A stretch of DNA of 64,000 nt, taken from positions 286,922,200 through 286,986,199 of the forward strand of contig CM040125.1 of assembly GCA_022559845.1 (NCBI GenBank), given 5' to 3'. Below the pieces are notes generated by a model that searched no databases, was not told where the DNA came from, and saw only the letters and a program-made list of their open reading frames with translations. Numbering within the stretch: the stretch's first letter is position 1; each line of letters begins with the position of its first letter. This DNA is from Amorphophallus konjac. Lineage: Eukaryota > Streptophyta > Magnoliopsida > Alismatales > Araceae. The position numbers were made by a program, and so were the translations under genes. Positions 55,682 to 64,000 of this stretch are shown one piece after another.

Positions 55682-58600
55682 TCAACTACATAAGGATACT
55701 GTAGAAAGTATAAGATACTTGCCGAATAGTTCTGGGTATCTTCTCTTCATAGATTCCTCGGTCTCCCAAGTTGCTTCTTGCTCCGAGCATCGATTCCATT
55801 GAATTTTTACCATAGCGATCGTCTTGCTCCTTAGAACTCGAACTTCGCGGTCGAGGATCCGCATCGGCTTTTGCTCATAAGTAAGGTCCCTTTGAATCAC
55901 CAATTCAGCATGATTGATGATGTGAGAAGGGTCGTGCACATATTTCTTCAGCATAGATATATGAAATACATTGTGCACTTCCGAGAGTTGAGGAGGTAAG
56001 GCAATGCGGTAAGCCACCTCGCCCACTCTTTCCAATACTTCAAATGGACCGATAAACCTTGGTGTAAGCTTGCCCTTAACACCGAATCTTCTAATACCTC
56101 GACCGGGAGATACCTTGAGAAATGCATGGTCACCCACTTGAAATTCCAAATCTCTCCTTCTGTTATCAGCATAAGATTTTTGCCTGCACTGAGCTACCTT
56201 GAGTCTCTCTTTGATAAGGTGTATCTTCTCAATTGAATCTCTAACCATATCTGGGCCTAGAATTTGTCTTTCACCGACTTCTTCCCAGCATATTGGAGAA
56301 CGACAACTCCTGCCATAAAGCGCCTCGAAAGGAGCCATTTGAATACTAGCTTGATAGCTGTTATTATATGCAAATTCGGCTAGTGGTAAGTGATCATGCC
56401 AGCTTCCGTCGAAATCTATAATACATGCCCTTAACATATCTTCAACAACTTGATTTGTCCTTTCAGTCTGACCATCTGTCTGGGGATGGAAAGCAGTGCT
56501 GAAATTAAGTTTCGTCCCCAGAGAGTGTTGTAGACCCTTCCAAAAATGAGAGGTGAAGCGTGTGTCTCGGTCAGATACGATCGAGACGGGAACTCCATGC
56601 AATCTAACCATCTCCTTAATATACAGGGCAGCAAGTACGTCGACTGACCATCGACTTTTGATGGGTAAGAAATGGGCCGATTTAGTTAACCGGTCGATAA
56701 TTACCCAAATTCCATCATATCCGCCCCTAGTCTTAGGCAAACCCATGATAAAGTTCATGCCAATGTCCTCCCACTTCCACTTGGGAATATCCAGCGGATG
56801 TAGCTTTCCGGCAGGTTTTTGATGTTCCGCCTTCACTTGTTCGCATGTGAGGCAACGAGACACAAAGTCTGCTACCTCCCTTTTCATGTTAGGCCATCAA
56901 AAAGTTCTTTTCAAGTCTTGGTACATCTTAGTAGCTCCACGGTGGATTGTGTATCTTGATCTATGAGCTTCTTCAAGAATCTTCTTCTTCAATTCGGGAC
57001 AGTCGGGCACACATGTCCGTGCATGAAATAGTAATCTGCCATCAGGTGCCAGCTTGAAATCTAGTCTCTCGTCCAGCTTGCTCTTTATCTCCACTAGCGA
57101 GGGATCCTCTTCTTGTAACTTCTTGATTTCAGGTAGTAAATCTGGATGTAGGCTCATATGAGATAGAATAATACACATGCTCTTCTCATCTGTGCTGATA
57201 TCAAGCTCAGAGAATTTCTCCAGCAGTTTCCATTCTTGTATCATGCAGTTGGCCAATATTATTCTCGGCTTTCGACTAAGGGCATCAGCTACGGAATTAC
57301 CCTTACCAGGATGGTACTGTATAGTAAAGTCGAAATCCTTGAGATACTCGAGCCAACGCCTTTGCCGCATGTTTAGCTCCTTTTGGGAGAATAAGTACTT
57401 GAGGCTTTTATGATCGGAGTACACAGTGAATTGTTCTCCGTAGAGATAGTGCCTCCAGATCTTTAAAGCGAATACTACTGCGGCCAGTTCTAAGTCGTGA
57501 ACTGGGTAGTTCTCTTCATGTTTCTTCAATTGTCGGAAAGAGTACGCAATGACTCTCCCATTCTGCATCAATACACATCCGAGGCCAATACCAGAAGCAT
57601 CGGTATATACCTCATATTTTTCTCCTTCCATTGGTAATGATAAGACTGGAGCAGTGGTCAAGAGATCCTTTAAAGTTTGGAAACTCTTTTCACAGTCTTC
57701 CTTCCACTCATAAGGCACTTCCTTGCGGGTTAACCTGGTCAGGGGAACAGCAATTTAGGAGAAGTCCTTTATAAAACGCCGATAGTAACCAGCTAGACCC
57801 AAGAAGCTCCGAATCTCAGTTACATTTGTGGGTCGTTCCCAGTTCTTCACGGCTTCGACCTTTGATGGGTCAACAGCAATTCCATTCTTCGAAATGATAT
57901 GGCCTAAGAAGGATACTTCCTCGAGCCAGAACTCGCATTTGCTGAATTTGGCATATAGCTTGTTTTCCCTTAATATCTGTAATGCCTTCTTGAGGTGTTC
58001 TTCATGATCCTCTTTAGTCTTTGAATAGATCAGAATATCATCAATAAAGACCACAATAAATTGGTCTAAATAGGGCCTGAATATGCTGTTCATTAACTGC
58101 ATAAAAGCTGCGGGGGCATTTGTTAGTCCGAAAGGCATAACAGTAAATTCGTAATGCCCATACCTGCTTCGGAATGCAGTTTTATGAATATCTTCTTCTT
58201 TGATCTTCAATTGGTGGTAACCAGAACGAAGATCAATCTTGGAGAAATATAAAGCTTCAGATAGTTGATCGAACAGCTCATCAATCCTTGGCAGTGGATA
58301 CTTGTTCTTGATTGTAAGGTGATTTAGCTGCCGATAATCTATGCATAATCTCATCGATCCGTCCTTCTTTTTGACGAATAGCATGGGTGCTCCCCATGGG
58401 GAAGTACTCGGCCTGATGAAACCCTTTTTCAATAATTCCATTAGCTGCTCTTTTAGTTCCTTCAGCTCAGCAGGGGACATTCTGTATGGTGCCCTGGAAA
58501 TAGGACCAGCACCAGGGACAAGGTCGATTGTGAACGACACTTCCCTTTCCGGGGGTAAGCCGGTTAAATCTTCTGAAAAAACATCGGGAAAATCCCGAAT

Positions 58601-60073
58601 TACACGGATGTCTTCAAGTTTAACCTTCTCGACTTCCGTGGCAGTCACGAATGCTATGAAAGCCATGCATCCCTTATTCATAAGTTTACTAGCTCGGAGT
58701 GCTGATATAAGAAGTGATTTACTCCAAGGGCTATTGTAAACTAGATCTGGGAAATCTACGAAAGTTACCTTGCCATGCCGACAATCTACAGTTACTTGGT
58801 ATGTGGATAGCCAGTCGGCACCTAGTATAACATCATAACCCTTCATATCTAGGCATATCAGGTCAGCAGGTAAATTGCTTCCCTTAATCATCACTTCACA
58901 ATTTGGATAGTGGTAAGTGACATCAGACTCATTCCCAAGGGGTGTAGATATGACCAAATCTAACAGTTCATGTTTCTTAGAAAATGAAGCAGCAAAGTTC
59001 TTGGAAATGAATGAATGAGTTGCTCCGGTATCAAATAAACCTTGAGCAGTTTTTGAACAAATAGTGAGAGTACCTTCCACAATTCCGCCTTCAGTGGGTT
59101 CCGTCTCTCGGAGAGCTTGTAGACGGCCTTGTTTCTTTATCGGATGCTTCTCGTCTTTGATGCCCTGCTCCTTCATCAGTGGGCAGTCTGGGATTCGATG
59201 CTCTCGGCTCCCACATCGAAGATAAGCTCCTAACTTTCTCCAGCATTCTTCAGTCCTATGACCAGCTTTATCACAATATTTGCAAATCTCCTTTGATGGT
59301 GTGGTGGTGGACAATGGCCGATCATTCTTCTAGAATTTCATCGCCTTAGAGGGCTCCCCTCCCATAAAGAATCGCTTCTTGTTGAAGGATTGTTTGAATT
59401 TTCCCGGGCTTGTGACGGGTTCCTTCTTGTCTCTTCCTCGGATTCTCTCAGATAATTCGGTGGCGTCTTCCAGCAGTTGAGCACGCCGAACCATCTCCGA
59501 ATAGACTTGGATGTCCATCGGGGCCAGTTGTGTGATATAATGGGGCCGAAGCTCGTTAAGGAATCTTCTCGCCTTCATCTTTTCTGTACACACCAAGTGA
59601 GGTGCATACCTGGATAATCTAGAAAATTGGGCCTCATACTCGGCCACTTTCAAGCCCCGTTGTTTTAGAACGGCGAATTCTGTGGCTTTCTTTTCCTGGA
59701 TATGATCGGAGAAGTACTTGTTGTTGAAATGCTCCGTGAATTCATCCCATGTGACATGGTATTCTGGTAGTGTTACTTCTATGGATTCCCACCAGCATCG
59801 AGCATCCCGCTCCAGTTGGAATACGGCCAGTAAAACCTTCTCGTCGTCCGCGCATTGCATCACACGGAAGATTCGTTCCATCTCCTCTAACCAATTCTCG
59901 GCGTCCTCGGGGTCGGACGAACCCGTGAATCTTGGTGGGTTCATGTTACGGAAACTCCTGTGGAGGTCACCTGCTCCACGGTTAGCTCCGCCTTGGGCCA
60001 CTTGTTGTAGTGCCTGTGTAAGGCCCTGCACGATGTGCTGCATCTCGCGCCATTGTGCTCTTTCAGCAGCCAT
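55682..60073 (-). pseudogene. gag-pol: Element T gag-pol polyprotein with Tekay chromodomain, three in-frame stops
   Basis: One frame of 1464 codons from ATG 60071-60073. Gag: capsid region with PPRFTGSSDPEDAENWL (about 59890-59945) and zinc-binding [14 protein letters not shown] (about 59235-59285). Protease: FDTGATHSF (about 59010-59040). [11 protein letters not shown] (about 58021-58049). RNase H: YTDASG (about 57590-57610). Integrase: HHCC (about 56820-56960), VIIDRLTKS and SDRDTRF (56560-56700), QTDGQTERTN. The chromodomain lies at 55710-55860 with KIQW and EATWETEE. Stops: TAG 59327-59329, TAA 57752-57754, TGA 56894-56896; the last fits a Trp codon. No frameshift was found. A chromodomain after integrase and this GPF region identify a Tekay/Del chromovirus. 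Confidence 0.92.
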
Positions 60074-60290
60074 GATCCCACAAAAGTGTTTAAGTAAGAT
60101 AAGGGTCGGTTTTACTTATAAGGATAAAGTCACTAGAAATCTTAACCCATGGCTCTATCCATCTCACCGGGTAAGGTATATCTATCCTTGAACTTGGGTT
60201 TTACCTATCCTTAGACTCAAGTTTTTTTTTTTACTTAGATTTCAATTTCTAGTCGTTTATTTTTTCTAGTTCCCTAGGTTTGAAAACCTA

Positions 60291-60303
60291 GGCTCTGATA
60301 CCA
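60291..60303 (-). other. Element T primer-binding site
   Basis: The minus strand reads tggtatcagagcc, 7 bp inside the 5' LTR, complementary to initiator tRNA-Met. Confidence 0.85.
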
Positions 60304-60310
60304 AGAAGAC

Positions 60311-61417
60311 TGTCACGTCCCGAGCGCGGAAGATTATCCGGAGGCGTGACGCGTCTATATAGATCGTGTCAATCATGTAAATATCAGAGTGCGCAACTGA
60401 CTAGGATTTAATTCGAAGTTAATACAATTAGGATGAGCTGACAATTGATACAACTAACCCAATGACAATTACATACATATCCAAGTCCAACTACTAGGCT
60501 TCAAGCCCTTATTACAATTATTGGACTAACACAGCTGACGTCTGACATAACTTGATATGACTGACATAAATGAAATTACAATAACACCATTTACACAAGT
60601 ACAATTTACAAGATAACAAGATAACTCTATTTTTTACACTCATCACTCCGACTCATTCCCTTCCGAGTTCTGGCTGATATCTAAATTTCTTGGAAAGGTT
60701 AGAAAACAACTAGATGAGCGAATCGCTCAGTAGGATTTACATCTCAAATTTTAACATGCTTTAAGTGAATTACACATTCATTTAATGTACGTAACCTATG
60801 CATGCAAACAGATAGATATCAAAGAATTGTAAAATCGACGAAAGTAGAAAGTGAGAGTATATATATTTCACAATTTCAAGCAGCAGTGGCAAGTGATAGT
60901 AAATGATGTCAAGTCAGTGATAACTGAATAGCAACATGTTATTCAAGCTAGTAACTGAGTAGAAACATGTTATTCAAGCTAGTAATAGTAAGCAAAGTAG
61001 TTTCAAGTGTATAACTGGAATTGGCTATTTATAATGCATTCAAGTAAGCACTTTTACCCTTTTGCGGGTCTCAAGTCAATCAATCAAGTAATATCATGAG
61101 AATGAGTGGAATGTCTAAAGTCTAGCAAGCAAGTACTTCGGTGCAATGCCAAACACCGTGGTCAATAAACTCCCATGGGCACAAGTACCTTCGGGTGCTC
61201 CCCCCAGGACCAGACCGGGCCCTATATGCACAACATTTATCATGTATGTTGACATCCACTCTCATTTATAGCCAATGTGAAATTTCAAGGTTTGACCAGT
61301 ATGATATATAAGGTGGAATTATGGAATGGAATCCAAGGGCGCATTGATGTGTAGGGATGAACTAGGAGTGGAAACCAGTAACGTTTGATACACGAAAAAA
61401 CTAGATAAGAGAGGTGC
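60311..61417 (-). repeat. Element T 5' LTR, truncated by element U
   Basis: The first 1107 bp (plus-strand order) match 51351-52457. It stops at gaggtgc, exactly where the left LTR continues with cttatggg, and element U begins at 61418. The remainder should lie beyond the window. Confidence 0.9.
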
Positions 61418-62888
61418 TGTAACGACCCGAGAATCTGATTACCGGGAAGGCCCGATAACCCGAGACTCGCATCGCCGCCCACGAGCCGGGAGGGCTCGGA
61501 AGGGCTAAAAGGAGTGTGGAGGCACAAAGAAATAGGAAATAAAGCAGGACAACCAACAACAACGAGCTGAAAGAAAGAACAACAACAGCTACAACAGAGT
61601 CCAGTCCAACAGAAAGTACAGTCTAAAGCAGTAAAACGTACCACATGCCAAGTGAACACTCGGCCCGGCAAGCTGGCAACTAAGAACCTCCGCTCCGCGC
61701 CCTCGAACCTCAAGGAAGAACCGCATCACCTGAAAAGCAGGGAATGAGTCTCCAAAACAGATACTCAGCAGGGATCCCGCGGAACCCCAACCGGAAACAA
61801 CGGCGGTAGCGGAAAGGAGAGCTACAACTACAGCAGGAACAGCAAACCGGTGGCCGGTCAAAACTCGGCACTACAGCTACTCCTACTGTACCTGAAACAC
61901 ACCCCAGACTCACGGTCAAGGGCTACCGAACTACACTAGCACCAGTCTCACGGCACGAAAACCGACATACGCCACAACGAAACAATCGAAAACTCAACGG
62001 TCAACACGACCGAAAAACCCGAAGGTCGAAGTCACCTGACTGACAGTCTGTCACTCTCTGTCCAGCACAGGAGCACCTCCCACTAGAAGAACGACCGGAT
62101 GCGTCCACTGACGTCTTACACCGCATCACAAGTGTCTAGCTACGACGCCCTAGGCGTGAGACTCAGACACACACAGTAACCAGTACCACAACAAGGACTA
62201 GCTGGGGTCACGCTCGTCAGCGCGTGTCCTAAGCCCCCAACTACGTGTGCACACACAGACCATCTGCTCTAGGTCGGGTCCTCTAGCTGGTTTTCCCCCC
62301 CACCGGACTCTGGTGGCAAAGGCAAGGGGCCGACGGAAACCAGCCTAAAAACCGCGTCTCACCGGGTCGCGCTCTCCACCACTCCCAGGTGGGTCCGCAC
62401 ACGCGTGCGCAGAAAGGTACGACTAGTGGAGGATCACTGAGAGAGTAGACTCTCAAGAAATGGAAAACAACATCCGAACCCGACAAAGTACGGGGACAGC
62501 CCCGCGCACTAGCGCCATCACACGGTGACTCGATCGGGTGAGAACACAGAAGCCCGGAACACCTGGGTCACCTGGACCCAATAAGCCCACGGGCACGCTT
62601 ATCAAGGTAGCACGATACCTCCCGACACCCCAAAAACGTGGTAACAAAACCTACAGGGTGCCTGGGACACTCATGAGGTCAAAGGTCGGCCACTGGGTCA
62701 CAACCGGGTCGACCGGAGACCGACACAACCCAATCGGAACACTAGCAAATCACCCGGACACTTATACTCACAAGTGCGCAAATCAAGGTAAACGGAACCC
62801 CCGGACACCCAAAGGCACGGTCACGGAACTCCACGGGATGTCCAGGACACACACACGGTCCACGATGAACACCCGACAACAGGACAGG

Positions 62889-63137
62889 TCGCGCTAGGGA
62901 CACCTAGCGCGACACGGAAGAAGGCGCTAGGGATACCTAGCGCGACAGAGAAGATCGCGCTAGGACTCCCTAGCGCGACAAGGAAGATCGCGCTAGGGAA
63001 CCCTAGCGCGACAAGGACCATCGCGCTAGGTTTGCCTAGCGTGACACGAACCGCCCTACTGTTCATCTTCTCCGATGAACGCGCTCGGTCGGGGCAGCGC
63101 GACACTCAAGAACGCGCTACCTGAAGGTAGCGCGTTC
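62889..63137. repeat. 33-bp tandem array of perfect hairpins with variable tetraloops
   Basis: Five units have gcgctagg at 62891, 62924, 62957, 62990 and 63023, exactly 33 bp apart. Each is an inverted repeat tcgcgctagg-N4-cctagcgcga (10-bp stem; 8 bp in unit 2, one mismatch in unit 5) plus a 9-bp spacer. The loops differ: gaca, gata, actc, gaac, tttg. Three more hairpins follow: gttcatc/gatgaac (63061-63080), gcgct/agcgc (about 63081-63100), and a 12-bp perfect stem with loop tgaa (63110-63137). Confidence 0.92.
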
Positions 63138-63674
63138 TCAGTCCGCGCCCAAAACACGGTGGGAACCACGGGAAAGACCATTCCACGCCCCGATCACCCC
63201 CGGGTGATGGGGAAACAAAGGGGGAAACATTCCCCAACCTCCCTAGCACTGAAGGGACCCATTTAAACCCCAAAAACACGATCAAAACACAAGATTCGGC
63301 TCACACCCCAAAAACATGCATTTTTCCCAAATTGCCCCGTTTAGGCCGCTCGGCTCACCACGGCCTACAAAACTCGCGGGAAATGAAGTACGCGGGTTAA
63401 GGGTGCATCTCCCTACCTCCACCGAAGATTCGACGCGCCATGGACGCCGATCCACGAAGAAACGCCATTTAAGCCCTCGCCGGTTCACGATCCCACGAAC
63501 CGCCTCCACCATCACGATCCTCGTCCCGTACCCGTCGCTCCACGCCCCACGAGCCACGCCGCCCCGCCCTCGCCGCCTCCGTCGGCCGCCCGGAGTAAGA
63601 GGGGGAGAGGAGAGAACGTGAGAGAAGAGAGAGGGAGGGAAGAGAGAAAATGAGATGGGGAGAGAGAGAAAAGG

Positions 63675-63685
63675 TTAAATATATA
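63675..63685 (-). promoter_or_regulatory. TATA-like box in element U LTR
   Basis: The minus strand reads tatatatttaa, followed by a CT-rich leader-like stretch toward 63600. Confidence 0.5.
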
Positions 63686-64000
63686 GAAAATCCGAAAATT
63701 CTCAAAAATACCAAAAAATAGAAAATCACATTTCCACGATCCTCGGAGTGCACCGATCGCAACGGTACCACACTCGCCTGGGTGAACGGCCAGGTTCACC
63801 CGCAACGAGGTTCCGAAGGGAAAGCCGAAACCCACGCCGGGAATCGAAAAACACACGCGGAAAAGCCGCGGAACGCCTCCGGGCCTCCGAAACGACTCCG
63901 GATCACGCCGATCCGAACACTAAAGATGTCCGAAACGAAATTTCGGACACAACAGAGTCAGACACTCCAAGAAACCAGATCCGGGACCCACGAACAAGGA

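Larger units (their letters stand above)
51351..61417 (-). mobile_element. Element T: Tekay/Del chromovirus (Ty3/gypsy), right LTR truncated by element U
   Basis: The left (3') LTR is 51351-55627 (4277 bp). The interior is 55628-60310 and the right (5') LTR survives for 1107 bp (60311-61417). Those 1107 bp align without a gap to 51351-52457, with about 17 differences by eye, all but one transitions. A polypurine tract, a tRNA-Met primer site and a gag-pol frame with a Tekay-type chromodomain are present. Three stop codons disable it. Confidence 0.9.
61418..64000 (-). mobile_element. Element U: LTR of a further retrotransposon, runs off the window
   Basis: It begins tgtaacgacccgagaatc, so the minus strand ends in a ggtcgttaca type LTR terminus common among chromoviruses. 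A TATA-like box on the minus strand (63675-63685) is followed downstream by purine/pyrimidine-rich sequence (63590-63670), as in an LTR U3/R border. The sequence is CpG-rich, unlike its neighbours. The 33-bp hairpin array (62889-63044) is inside. No coding region is supported. The family is not identified. Confidence 0.6.

Noticed and set aside
61285..62486. Minus-strand Cys/Phe/Val-rich frames
   Set aside because: They straddle the T/U junction or lie within the U LTR and have no coherent domain. Their composition reflects GC-rich LTR sequence.
62889..63044. Possible CRISPR-like array
   Set aside because: The plant retrotransposon context, the 9-nt spacers and the palindromic units with variable loops do not fit CRISPR. 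It is a hairpin minisatellite.
62821..63105. Minus-strand frame with an 11-residue repeat over the hairpin array
   Set aside because: The 33-bp period keeps the frame open by chance. No start context or homology supports a gene.

Overview
This is a stretch of repeat-rich heterochromatin from a flowering plant. The evidence is the mixture of plant-specific elements: a Tat-lineage Ty3/gypsy element, chromoviruses including a Tekay/Del type, a Sirevirus (Ty1/copia), a Cassandra-type element with a 5S rRNA-like LTR, a plant mobile domain (PMD) gene, and plant-style introns and TATA boxes. The species cannot be named from sequence alone. I see no intact host gene, no real rRNA or tRNA gene and no CRISPR array. 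Nearly everything is an LTR retrotransposon or a fragment of one.

Layout. Positions 1-29637 are one old Tat element (A, minus strand). It was split by three later insertions within about 240 bp of its protease coding region: a Cassandra-like element (5432-6159, TSD ggtgg), a chromovirus copy on the minus strand (B, 6287-15456, TSD gaaac) and a sister copy on the plus strand (C, 15575-27241, TSD ttaac). The 5' LTR of C was then hit by a small element with 0.8-kb LTRs and only 121 bp between them (D, 15814-17537, TSD cttgg). When inserts and one TSD copy each are mentally removed, A's protease reading frame is continuous across all three junctions. A carries plus-strand (antisense) coding remains at 285-841, beyond its pol. 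Positions 29638-30396 look like a Sirevirus-type LTR piece, and 30397-32450 is mostly unassigned plus the upstream region of a PMD-like gene. That gene (32454-36974, plus strand) has several clear introns but also frameshifts and stops. A 125-bp tandem array follows it (37085-48100), split by a complete Sirevirus (S, 37617-47821, TSD acgat).

From 48785 to the end there is a chain of LTRs. A chromovirus-like LTR (G, 48785-50427) is followed by a fragment of an older Tekay-like LTR (50428-51350). Into that a Tekay chromovirus (T, from 51351) inserted. T's right LTR is cut at 61417 by another element (U), whose LTR runs off the window and holds a 33-bp array of perfect hairpins.

Common theme. 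The large polyprotein frames of A (pol), C and T have kept one frame for thousands of bases and are broken almost only by stop codons explained by C-to-T or G-to-A changes. That is the expected decay of cytosine-methylated, silenced elements. B, in contrast, lost its whole integrase core by deletion and has frameshifts. None of the elements looks able to make its own complete protein set; mobilisation would need helper copies elsewhere.
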